Of a DNA stretch of 19,375 nucleotides, positions 7,724 through 14,288 are shown in pieces. Numbering within the stretch: the first letter of the stretch is position 1; every line of letters starts with the position of its first letter. The stretch is taken from NCBI GenBank assembly GCA_045587205.1, contig JAZNBV010000103.1, forward strand, positions 1 to 19,375, in the 5' to 3' direction. The DNA is from SIG78 sp045587205 (GTDB lineage Bacteria > Verrucomicrobiota > Lentisphaeria > Victivallales > Victivallaceae). Below the pieces are notes generated by a model that worked only from the letters and a program-made list of their open reading frames with translations, was not told the DNA's origin and made no database searches. Made by a program: the position numbers and the translations under genes.

Positions 7724-7862
7724 GCTTGGGAAATTTTTGAGAGTTTTTGGGAGAGTTTGTGAAATTCCGGGACGGGTCTTTGCCGCCTCGTAAATACTGC
7801 CGGCGGGCGGTTCTTCCCAGTGCTTTCCAATACCTCCCGATTCTTCTCAATTATTCCCACTA
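7724..7862. repeat. Degenerate inverted-repeat (fold-back-like) segment in the 326-bp gene-free stretch
   Basis: The gap 7537-7862 holds the operon promoter and this segment. Its left arm (about 7724-7780) is purine-rich, with TTGGGAAATTT, TTGAGAGTTT and TTGGGAGAGTTT. Its right arm (about 7811-7862) is the pyrimidine-rich counterpart, with TTCCCA, CCTCCC, TTCTCAA and TTCCCA in matching order. Between them CCGCC and GGCGG can pair. By eye the arms match only about 60 percent, and low complexity may contribute. The right arm starts immediately after the PIG-L stop codon, where no classical terminator was found. Confidence 0.3.
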
Positions 7863-8711
7863 TTATTTCCACTCTATAAACGGGAAATCCTTTTTGATCT
7901 GTTCCGCGTTGTATGCCGCCTGCCACGAACCGCCGCCCCAGGAGGTCACAGCCAGATATTCGTGCCAGACCGGCGAATCAAAACCGCAGAGTTTGTTGCG
8001 GTCGATATGGCGCTTATCGGTTTTGGCGGCATATTCTTCCGGCGACCAGCGCGGAATTTCTTCTTTATCCAGATTATTGACAAAAGGCAGCCACTCTTCC
8101 AACTGCGATTTGTGGCAGCGCAGCATTGCCATTTTCTGTTCGCGGCAGTCATCGATATTGACCCTGAAGTGCCACACAGCTTCTTTGGCATAGCCGTCAA
8201 CGCAGTTGAAAATGACCGGCGGTTTGTAACGCATAATTTTTTCGCCGTTCATTGTGGGGTAGGCATTGGGTACGCCCAGCTGATATGCCACCATACGCAC
8301 CGCTTCAGCAGTGTGCTGGTGATCGATATGCACCCCCGCCAGCGGATTGGTTGCCACCGGCGGCGCGATCAGGTAATGCGGGGCAAAACTGCGGATGGCG
8401 TTCCACAAACCGCCCAGCATATTGCGGTCGCCAAAAACCTGTGCGGGGATGTGCGAACCATCAAGCTGCACTAAATTTTCATATTCAGCGCCAACGATCG
8501 CCGCGCTGGCACGCGCCTCTTTGTCACGGATCTGTGCAGTGGTTTCCACATCATAAAGATAATGCCCGCTGCCGCCGCGGCTGGTGGTCAGGATCTTGAG
8601 CCGGACTTTATCGCCGTAGTGCTGGCGCAGTTTCCAGAAAATTCCGGCGGCTTCAAATTCAAAATCGTCCTGATGCGCCATCACGGACATTACGCGCAAT
8701 TCTTCAGACAT
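7863..8711 (-). CDS. PIG-L/LmbE-family zinc-dependent deacetylase (282 aa)
   Basis: The family removes N-acetyl groups from amino sugars and related conjugates. The N-terminal metal motif is AHQDDFE (residues 12-18), a variant of the common AHPDDE in which His13 and Asp16 should bind zinc and Asp15 act as base. The second metal motif is HIDHQHTAEA (128-137), with His131 as the expected third ligand. No signal peptide is present, so it is cytoplasmic. The length is normal for the family. It starts 3 bases after the Gfo/Idh stop codon with its ribosome site inside that gene, so the two are translationally close and surely one operon. With an exported acetyl esterase in the same transcript, the operon carries two hydrolases for acetyl groups in different compartments. 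The actual substrate is unknown. Confidence 0.88.
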   Translation of the reverse strand: MSEELRVMSVMAHQDDFEFEAAGIFWKLRQHYGDKVRLKILTTSRGGSGHYLYDVETTAQIRDKEARASAAIVGAEYENLVQLDGSHIPAQVFGDRNMLGGLWNAIRSFAPHYLIAPPVATNPLAGVHIDHQHTAEAVRMVAYQLGVPNAYPTMNGEKIMRYKPPVIFNCVDGYAKEAVWHFRVNIDDCREQKMAMLRCHKSQLEEWLPFVNNLDKEEIPRWSPEEYAAKTDKRHIDRNKLCGFDSPVWHEYLAVTSWGGGSWQAAYNAEQIKKDFPFIEWK

Positions 8712-8714
8712 AAT

Positions 8715-9773
8715 TCAGTTCCTCTTTTCCGGATTCTGGCGGTGGGCTTCTTCGATAATAGCGATCTGACGGCGGACATCTTCCAGCGGGATCGCAAGTT
8801 TGGCATTGTTGCAAATTACTTCATAGAGATTGCAGTAAAACTGTTCACCCAGCCACGCGGCTCCGCGGTTGCCGGGATCGGTCCAGACCTCTTCAAACCA
8901 TTCCAGTTTTTCACTGCAGTAGGCGCGGTCGGGCAGCGGATCGGCTATGAGTTTGCGCTCCGGAGCATCGGCGGGATTGAAATATTTCCACTCCACTCTG
9001 CCGGGTACAGCAGTAATGCCGCCGAACTCGCCGTACACCTGAAAACGCGGCGGCGAATAGGGTGCACTGGAACTGACTTCCAAATCGATCGTGGGATGAC
9101 CCTTTTTGCTGAAAACCAATTTAACGTGATCCTCGGCAGTACCGAAACTGCTTACACGATCCATTGCGGCAAAAATCTTATCGGGCATACCTTCGCCGAA
9201 GAGCGCCAGCGCCTGATCCAGCGGGTGCGACCCCGTGTTGAGCAATGCTCCACCGTTGCGTTCGCTCAAAGTCTGCCAATCCCAGCGGCGGGCGGAATTG
9301 TTGCGGGTGAAACGCGCCATAACCACCTTGCCGATGACGCCGCTTCTGCACAATGCAAGCACTTTCTGGAATGTGGGGTCAAAACGCGCTTCCTGAAACA
9401 CCGCAAAAACCTTGCCGGCTTTTTCGGCAGCGGCAATGGCGCGGTCAACTTCGCTGACTTTGGCAGCAAGAGGTTTTTCGCTCAAAACGTGGAATCCGGC
9501 TTCCAATGCTTCAATGGAAATGGGTACGTGCTGATCACTGAAAGAAGCGTTCACGATCAAATCCAGACTTTTATCCTGCAGCATAGCTTTGTAGTCAGGA
9601 TAGACCTTGCATTCAGGGAATGATTCCACAGCATCTTTACAGCGTTCCGGAATATAGTCCGTAACGGCGGCAATTTCAAAGCGTTCCAGACTTTTGGCGC
9701 GTTTAAGTGCGGCTACGTGGATGTTGTGACCGCTTCTGCCCTGTCCGATAATACCGAGTCGAATTTTTTTCAT
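8715..9773 (-). CDS. Gfo/Idh/MocA-family NAD(P)-dependent sugar oxidoreductase (352 aa)
   Basis: An N-terminal Rossmann fold is shown by GIIGQGRSG (7-15, GxGxxG). The conserved SEKP lies at 98-101, whose Lys normally acts in catalysis or cofactor binding. The substrate-domain motif is GGALLNTGSHPLD (174-186), with His183 and Asp186 in the usual places. The Asp normally found in the GGxxxDxxxH pattern is Asn179 here. No signal peptide. Enzymes of this family oxidise or reduce sugars, inositols and amino-sugar derivatives, or act in oxidation-elimination glycosidase schemes. It sits between the esterase (33 bp upstream) and the PIG-L deacetylase (3 bp downstream). AAGGAA lies about 10 bases before the ATG. 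Confidence 0.9.
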   Translation of the reverse strand: MKKIRLGIIGQGRSGHNIHVAALKRAKSLERFEIAAVTDYIPERCKDAVESFPECKVYPDYKAMLQDKSLDLIVNASFSDQHVPISIEALEAGFHVLSEKPLAAKVSEVDRAIAAAEKAGKVFAVFQEARFDPTFQKVLALCRSGVIGKVVMARFTRNNSARRWDWQTLSERNGGALLNTGSHPLDQALALFGEGMPDKIFAAMDRVSSFGTAEDHVKLVFSKKGHPTIDLEVSSSAPYSPPRFQVYGEFGGITAVPGRVEWKYFNPADAPERKLIADPLPDRAYCSEKLEWFEEVWTDPGNRGAAWLGEQFYCNLYEVICNNAKLAIPLEDVRRQIAIIEEAHRQNPEKRN

Positions 9774-9794
9774 ATTTTGTATTCCTTATGTTAT

Positions 9795-9807
9795 ACAGTT
9801 AAACTGT
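9795..9807. repeat. Short inverted repeat ACAGTT-A-AACTGT between esterase and oxidoreductase genes
   Basis: Perfect 6+1+6 inverted repeat in the 33-bp intercistronic gap, touching the esterase stop codon and lying upstream of the oxidoreductase ribosome site. A near copy, CAGTT-G-AACTG, lies at 19148-19158 just before the GH20 ribosome site. It could be an operator half-site pair or a small RNA hairpin. Confidence 0.4.
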
Positions 9808-11150
9808 TATTTTTTTACAGATTCCTTTTTGGCGGCGTCAAGAACCTTGTTGATCGCACGGACGCCGGGCTTGTTGATCGGAGTGTGACCGTGATAAATG
9901 TTATAAGAAAACACCTTTTCTCTGGAAGGACAATCGTTCATTGCCGCCGCCACGTGCGCTGCGTGATGGTCAAACATACCTACTGCCACATAGATCGGGC
10001 ACTTGACACGGCGCAGATGGAACGCTCCGTCAAGATAGTCAAATTTCTTTGCCGCTGCGGTAACATCTTTACCAGCCTGATAATCTTTAACGTAGGGGCT
10101 CGGCCAGGTGGATTCCACATTTTTCTTTTGGATAAATTCCGCCACACCGACCATTGCCGGGATCGTCGGCACTGCCAGAGATACATACTTATCCTGCGCG
10201 GCGGCTACAATGGTCTGCACCCCGCCCTGACTGCCGCCGGTAACGATCAGATCTTTGCCGTTCCACTCCGGCAGAGTCCGGACAAATTCCAGCGAGCGCA
10301 GTACGCGCATAAACATACCGCGGAACATCTGTGCTTTGTAATCGCTTGAACCGTAGTACGGATTTTTATTTTTCGATATATCATCGTAGAATTTTTTGGG
10401 CATCAGATTGGGCAGACCGTGGGCATTGACATCAAAGGTGATGGCATCGCTGTTCAAATTTGCGCCTGCCGATCTGACTCCGGCACCGTGAAAGCTGACA
10501 ATTGCCGGATATTTGCGCGATTTATCCTGCGGAACGCAAAGGATCCCGGATACATTCTTGCCGCCCGGGCTGGCTATTTTCATATCATAAACATCGATCT
10601 TGAGTTTTTTTGCCATATCAGCCTTGGCGCCGCCGGCTTTGGAGTTGTTGAGCGGTTTCTTTTCCAGAACTTTGACCGGGATCTGCACAAGTTCGGCTTT
10701 GTATTTATCCCAGACGGCATCAAAATCGGCAGGTTCCGGACGGGCTATGCGCTGTGCTTCGGGTGCTGCATACACCCCGGTACCAGTCATTTTTTTGGGC
10801 TTGGACAAACCAACATTAAGCAACAGAGATTTCTTCTTTGAAGCACCACCGAAAAGGAAGCAGCGTATATACATACGGCCCGGTTCCGCCATTGCGTGCT
10901 TGAAGGTATAAGTTTTATCCGCGCTTTGCTTGACAATTTTTCTGCCGGTACCGCTGATATACTCCTGAACTTCCAGAATCATATCTGCCGGGGCGGGCTT
11001 GCCGTCAACCAGAGCCTGCGCTGTGAAGGTAACTGGTTCATTGCATTTGACCACGCCGAACGGTGCACTGGTGGTAACTTTGATTGTGTACTCGGCAGCG
11101 GCTAACGCTGCTGCCGTAAAAAATGCAAATAATGTCAGAACTTTACGCAT
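9807..11150 (-). CDS. Secreted CE7-like acetyl(xylan) esterase, alpha/beta-hydrolase (447 aa)
   Basis: The signal peptide is MRKVLTLFAFFTAAALAAA (1-19). Residues about 20-120 form a beta-rich N-terminal domain. The alpha/beta-hydrolase domain follows, opened by ARPEPADFDAVW, a CE7-type entry motif (acetyl xylan esterase/cephalosporin-C deacetylase family). The nucleophile is Ser307 in GGSQGG (305-310), the acid is probably Asp394 in VGMFDHH, and the base is probably one of the histidines in YHGHTP (419-424), where classical CE7 enzymes have a His-Glu. HGAG (221-224) is the likely oxyanion segment. It should remove acetyl groups from an oligosaccharide outside the cytoplasm. First gene of a three-gene operon, divergent from a GntR-type regulator; AAAGGAG lies 6 bases before the ATG. 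Substrate unknown. Confidence 0.87.
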   Translation of the reverse strand: MRKVLTLFAFFTAAALAAAEYTIKVTTSAPFGVVKCNEPVTFTAQALVDGKPAPADMILEVQEYISGTGRKIVKQSADKTYTFKHAMAEPGRMYIRCFLFGGASKKKSLLLNVGLSKPKKMTGTGVYAAPEAQRIARPEPADFDAVWDKYKAELVQIPVKVLEKKPLNNSKAGGAKADMAKKLKIDVYDMKIASPGGKNVSGILCVPQDKSRKYPAIVSFHGAGVRSAGANLNSDAITFDVNAHGLPNLMPKKFYDDISKNKNPYYGSSDYKAQMFRGMFMRVLRSLEFVRTLPEWNGKDLIVTGGSQGGVQTIVAAAQDKYVSLAVPTIPAMVGVAEFIQKKNVESTWPSPYVKDYQAGKDVTAAAKKFDYLDGAFHLRRVKCPIYVAVGMFDHHAAHVAAAMNDCPSREKVFSYNIYHGHTPINKPGVRAINKVLDAAKKESVKK

Positions 11151-11182
11151 TTATTACTCCTTTGTTAAAAGCGTTCCTCTAC

Positions 11183-11211
11183 AATATACAAAAAATCAAC
11201 TATAAAAACAA
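11183..11211 (-). promoter_or_regulatory. Sigma70-like promoter of the esterase operon
   Basis: Minus strand TTGTTT (11211-11206), 17-bp spacer, TATATT (11188-11183). Expected transcript start is near 11176, giving a leader of about 26 bases containing the AACAAAGGAG ribosome-site box. Confidence 0.55.
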
Positions 11212-11218
11212 CTGTTTT
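11205..11218. promoter_or_regulatory. Candidate operator AAAACA-AC-TGTTTT
   Basis: A perfect 6+2+6 palindrome lying over the -35 box of the esterase promoter, in the 155-bp region shared with the divergent GntR/LacI-type regulator gene. Position and symmetry fit a repressor site; binding is inferred, not shown. Confidence 0.4.
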
Positions 11219-11271
11219 CCTGAAAAAAAATCAAAATAAATCCGCTGATTATATAAAATCTATATAAAAAT

Positions 11272-11300
11272 TTGCCATTTCAGCCTTGCAGTGCTATATT
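11272..11300 (+). promoter_or_regulatory. Sigma70-like promoter of the GntR-type regulator, probably giving a leaderless mRNA
   Basis: TTGCCA (11272-11277), 17-bp spacer, TATATT (11295-11300). The predicted transcript start (about 11306-11308) falls on the ATG at 11306, and no ribosome site precedes that ATG. Confidence 0.6.
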
Positions 11301-11305
11301 TTTTT

Positions 11306-12346
11306 ATGCTTATACATCAATATAAAAATAAAATAGAATATGTTGCCGATCACTTGCGCAAGTTGATCGGCAGCGGTGCCCTGCCCGCCGGAGCGCGGTT
11401 GAAGAGTTCGGCGGAACTGGCTGCAGAACTTAATGTATCTCCTATGACCGCCGACCGTGCGATCCGGCAGCTTACTGCCGAAGGCATCCTCAAACGCGTA
11501 ACCGGCAGCGGCACGTTTGTTCTTGAGCGCGGCAAAACAATAAATATATGTATTGTTGACAGCAAAAAATTCCATTCAGTCCTGGAACGCGATATATTGT
11601 ATAACAAAAACACTTTTCCGCTGCTGGAAAAAGAATTTTCCCGCAGAAATGCCAGATTCCAGTATGTAAAAAGCTGGGGTCTGCTGAAAAACCTGAAACC
11701 TGACGGGATATTGAGTGCAACTCCGCCGCCGGAGGGAATGCATTTGACTGTACCGGCGGCAATCTACCGGAATTACAAGTTGTTTGAAGGCCCTTACATA
11801 CAAAGTGTACCGGATCTTAATGAGGTAATGCACGATATCTGCAGCAGACTTGTGCAGAAAAAAGTACGCAGGATCTGTGTTTTTGCCACTCCGCACCCCC
11901 CGATCAACTACTTTGCCAAAACCTTTATGGAATACTGCAGACTCTATGATCTGCATAAAATTATCGAGTATTGCGAAAAATCAACTCATAAATATCTGCC
12001 GCCGTCCAATCTGGGTTTTGAATACGCTATGCAGCTGCCTCTGGAGAGAAATACGGCGATTTTCACCACTTCCGACTTCCGCGCTTCCGGCATACTGAAA
12101 GCCTTTGATGAACGCAGTTTTCCCCCCGGTGATTACGACCTTATCAGCTGTAATAACTGGGAAGCTTACGGTTATCTGCCGTTTGATACCCCGCGAATCA
12201 CCAGCATTGATTTCCGCCGGGAAGAGTGCCTTTGCGATGTAGTCTGTCAGCTCTGCCGGGCAGTCCGTGACCCCGCAAACGACAGAATCTCTGTCAGCAA
12301 ATACCCAGCATTGCTGAAAATCCGTGAATCAGGTTTGCAAAAGTAA
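11306..12346 (+). CDS. GntR-family regulator with LacI-like sugar-binding domain (346 aa)
   Basis: The N-terminal winged helix (about 1-75) has the GntR pattern: IEYVADHLRKLI, LPAGARLKSSAELAAELNVS and ADRAIRQLTAEGILKRVTGSG. The C-terminal 260 residues resemble the LacI/periplasmic-binding fold, with KPDGILS, VRRICVFAT, the ligand-pocket-like AIFTTSDFRASGILKAF and DYDLISCNN. This architecture is known from AraR-type sugar-responsive repressors. I chose the ATG at 11306 over the GTG at 11291: the GTG is upstream of the likely transcript start and codes for residues with no family counterpart. The gene is divergent from the esterase operon and is its most likely regulator, with the palindrome at 11205-11218 as a possible site. 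The inducer is probably a sugar, identity unknown. Confidence 0.9.
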   Translation: MLIHQYKNKIEYVADHLRKLIGSGALPAGARLKSSAELAAELNVSPMTADRAIRQLTAEGILKRVTGSGTFVLERGKTINICIVDSKKFHSVLERDILYNKNTFPLLEKEFSRRNARFQYVKSWGLLKNLKPDGILSATPPPEGMHLTVPAAIYRNYKLFEGPYIQSVPDLNEVMHDICSRLVQKKVRRICVFATPHPPINYFAKTFMEYCRLYDLHKIIEYCEKSTHKYLPPSNLGFEYAMQLPLERNTAIFTTSDFRASGILKAFDERSFPPGDYDLISCNNWEAYGYLPFDTPRITSIDFRREECLCDVVCQLCRAVRDPANDRISVSKYPALLKIRESGLQK

Positions 12347-12377
12347 CATTTTCCAACCCTTTTCAGCAGAGATTTTC

Positions 12378-12406
12378 TTGCATAACAATCCTGTCTGCAG
12401 TATATT
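12378..12406 (+). promoter_or_regulatory. Sigma70-like promoter of the DMT transporter gene
   Basis: TTGCAT (12378-12383), 17-bp spacer, TATATT (12401-12406). The transcript would start near 12413 and include the AGGAGG ribosome site at 12428-12433. Confidence 0.65.
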
Positions 12407-12418
12407 AACAGGATGTTA
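12383..12418. promoter_or_regulatory. Inverted repeat around the -10 box of the transporter promoter (candidate operator)
   Basis: TAACA-ATCCTGT (12383-12394) and ACAGGAT-GTTA (12408-12418) pair over 11 bp with one unpaired base, leaving 13 bp that contain the TATATT box. Because most of it lies upstream of the predicted transcript start, a DNA-level operator is more likely than an RNA hairpin. Confidence 0.5.
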
Positions 12419-12441
12419 TTTTTTATCAGGAGGTTTTTATT

Positions 12442-13347
12442 ATGTTATTGGGTATTCTTGGCGGCGTGGCGGCAGCGGCATTCAATTCGGTGGATTATCT
12501 TTTCCGGTCGCGCTTTCTTCTCTGCTACAAAAGTCCGGTGTGTCTGCTGGTAGTCGGCTCGGTGACAATGATGGTTATGAGTCTGCCGTTTCTTTTTTTT
12601 CTGGTGCCGTTTGCCAGCGTCCCTTCAATAGGAAAACTTATCCTGACCACGCTGGGGGCAAGTTGTTTTTTTCTGATCGGTCAAGGCTCATTTATGACCG
12701 CACTGCGTTATATGGAAGCCAGTCGGCTTTCGTCATTGCTGGGGCTTAAAATCCTGGTATTGTCAGTAATTTTTATGCTTTCAGGGCACTGGCTCAACCG
12801 CTGGCAGCTGCTTGCAGTATTTGTGGCGGCAACGGCGGCTGTGATGTTCAACTGGACGGCTTCCAAGCCGATTCCGTGGAAAGGGTGGATATTTCTGCTG
12901 CTGACACTGATCGGTTTTTCAGTAACAGATATGTTTGAAACCAGTCTGGTCGAACAGATCCGTGAAAGTTCCGACTTCAGCAATTTCCGCAGTGCTATGG
13001 CGGTGGTGCCGCTGCTTTACACTTCACTGGGGCTGCTGCTGCTGCCGGGGTTATTCTTTTACAAACCGGGCAAGGATCAGTTCTGCAAAGCATTTCCCCA
13101 CGCGGTTTTGTGGCTGATTTCGCAAGTATTTCTGCTGGCGTGTTTTGGTATGGTGCTGCCGGTTTTCGGCAATGTCATACTCGCTACCCGTGGAATCTTT
13201 TCGGTAATACTGGGAGCGCTGCTGCCGATTTTCGGACTGGCGGCACTGGATTCGCAGATTCCGGCAAAAATGTGGATACGCCGCGGGATTGCGGCACTTC
13301 TGATGCTTGCTGCCATAGCGATCTATTCGTTTGCCACTGTAAAATAA
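12442..13347 (+). CDS. DMT-superfamily (EamA-like) membrane transporter (301 aa)
   Basis: Almost the whole protein is hydrophobic, with about ten membrane helices in two similar halves, the EamA pattern. The first half starts LLGILGGVAAAAFNSVDYL and contains GQGSFMTALRYMEASRLSSL; the second half contains GNVILATRGIFSVILGALL. Charged loops such as IRESSDFSNFRS separate them. The DMT superfamily moves small metabolites, amino acids, nucleotide sugars or drugs, and direction and substrate cannot be read from sequence. It has its own promoter and an AGGAGG site 8 bases before the ATG, lies 95 bp after the regulator gene in the same direction, and has a probable operator. It converges with the prepilin-like gene at 13405. 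Confidence 0.85.
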   Translation: MLLGILGGVAAAAFNSVDYLFRSRFLLCYKSPVCLLVVGSVTMMVMSLPFLFFLVPFASVPSIGKLILTTLGASCFFLIGQGSFMTALRYMEASRLSSLLGLKILVLSVIFMLSGHWLNRWQLLAVFVAATAAVMFNWTASKPIPWKGWIFLLLTLIGFSVTDMFETSLVEQIRESSDFSNFRSAMAVVPLLYTSLGLLLLPGLFFYKPGKDQFCKAFPHAVLWLISQVFLLACFGMVLPVFGNVILATRGIFSVILGALLPIFGLAALDSQIPAKMWIRRGIAALLMLAAIAIYSFATVK

Positions 13348-13351
13348 CGGC

Positions 13352-13388
13352 AAAAAAATACCGGCAGCGCATCTCTGCATTGCCGGTA
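13352..13388 (-). terminator. Intrinsic terminator of the second prepilin-like gene
   Basis: On the minus strand TACCGGCA (13388-13381) pairs with TGCCGGTA (13366-13359) in a perfect 8-bp stem, followed by seven T (13358-13352). On the plus strand the same hairpin has no T-run, so it is at best a weak stop for the convergent transporter gene. Confidence 0.8.
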
Positions 13389-13404
13389 CAATATTTATAC
13401 AATA

Positions 13405-14187
13405 TCAGAAGCTGACGTATTTACCAGCCTTGCTTTCTTCATCCCAGATCAGGACATTTGTCTGACCGTCTTTGCAGCGGTTGGGGGCTTCTGCCAGAAA
13501 ACCTTCCTGAGTCAAATTACTGCAGTGCCCATCACCATAGGCAAAGTTGGCGGTTTTGCTGTGGTGGAAATAGACCGGAATATCGCTGCCTTTTTTCCAA
13601 TACCAGTAACTGCTCTGCACAATATCTCCTGTCTTGTATGGTCCATAGTTTCCGGGGCAGACATACACCGATTCAGTGGTCAAAGAAACTGCACTGGGGT
13701 CCTTGGCTTTAGACATATCAACAACTTGAACATAAGGAGTTCCTGTTGCGGGTTGTCTTTGGTACGCTCCGGAGGGATAACCTTCTTCCTGACACATAGT
13801 ACCGTAAACAAAAGAACGGTTCCAATAACCGGCAGGCATTAAACGCGGACAAGTAAAGAAATTGTTGGCATCAGTACCATCTTTATTCTGATCACTGATA
13901 TATTCTCTGACCAGATCGTAGTAGGTAAAATAATTGTAACTTGTGTAACCGCCTCCGCCGATGGCAATTGCACCGTTATAATCACCGCCGTACATTGCAA
14001 AGCCCAAGCCAATCTGTTTGAGGTTTGCCATACAGCTGGCACTCTGCGCTCTGGAACGCGCCGCACCCAATGCGGGCAGCAGCATCGCTGCCAATATAGC
14101 GATGATGGCAATTACAACGAGAAGTTCAATAAGGGTGAAGGTAGATACCTTCACCCGCCGGCCGGCGGATTTTTCCGATTTTTTCAT
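13405..14187 (-). CDS. Prepilin-like protein with N-terminal methylation motif and H-X9-DG C-terminus (260 aa)
   Basis: A basic leader MKKSEKSAGRRVKVST is followed by FTLIELLVVIAI starting at residue 17, with the Glu at position +5, then the hydrophobic helix and AARSRAQSASCMANLKQIGLGFAMY, typical of this pseudopilin-like family. The C-terminal part has HSKTANFAYGDGH, an exact H-X9-DG spacing. The residue before the expected cut is Thr, unusual for prepilin peptidase, which normally wants Gly or Ala. The next 24 residues are identical to those of the gene at 6724-7536, yet 14 of these codons differ silently, so this is not a recent copy. Monocistronic: strong promoter at 14224-14251, terminator at 13352-13388. 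Function unknown; probably a surface or pseudopilus-like component. Confidence 0.9.
   Translation of the reverse strand: MKKSEKSAGRRVKVSTFTLIELLVVIAIIAILAAMLLPALGAARSRAQSASCMANLKQIGLGFAMYGGDYNGAIAIGGGGYTSYNYFTYYDLVREYISDQNKDGTDANNFFTCPRLMPAGYWNRSFVYGTMCQEEGYPSGAYQRQPATGTPYVQVVDMSKAKDPSAVSLTTESVYVCPGNYGPYKTGDIVQSSYWYWKKGSDIPVYFHHSKTANFAYGDGHCSNLTQEGFLAEAPNRCKDGQTNVLIWDEESKAGKYVSF
14133..14168 (-). repeat. Two adjacent inverted repeats inside the prepilin leader codons (second copy)
   Basis: On the minus strand CCGCCGGCCGGCGG (14168-14155) is a perfect 14-bp palindrome. It overlaps by two bases GGGTGAAGGTA-TC-TACCTTCACCC (14156-14133), a perfect 11-bp stem with a 2-base loop. Position relative to the FTLIELL codons and the 24-bp length of the second repeat equal those of 7470-7493. 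The outer nine bases of the arms are the same in both genes and the inner pairs are exchanged in a compensating way. Confidence 0.85.
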
Positions 14188-14223
14188 AACTCTTCCTTTT
14201 GTTAAAAATTTGCCTTTTTTACA

Positions 14224-14251
14224 AGTATAACCAAAAAAATATATCTGTCAA
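14224..14251 (-). promoter_or_regulatory. Near-consensus sigma70 promoter of the second prepilin-like gene
   Basis: Minus strand TTGACA (14251-14246), 16-bp spacer, TATACT (14229-14224). The transcript would start near 14217 and run about 29 bases to the ATG, with AAGGAAG as ribosome site. Close match to consensus suggests high expression. Confidence 0.75.
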
Positions 14252-14288
14252 GGGTAAAAAGATTTTTTTTCAGTTTTTTTCACCGTTC

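Noticed and set aside
7585..7926. Open frames in the gap between the prepilin-like and PIG-L genes, both strands
   Set aside because: They overlap the operon promoter and the repeat segment, have low-complexity composition and no ribosome site.
11291..11305. GTG at 11291 as start of the GntR-type regulator
   Set aside because: It overlaps the promoter (TATATT begins at 11295), so it would not be on the transcript.
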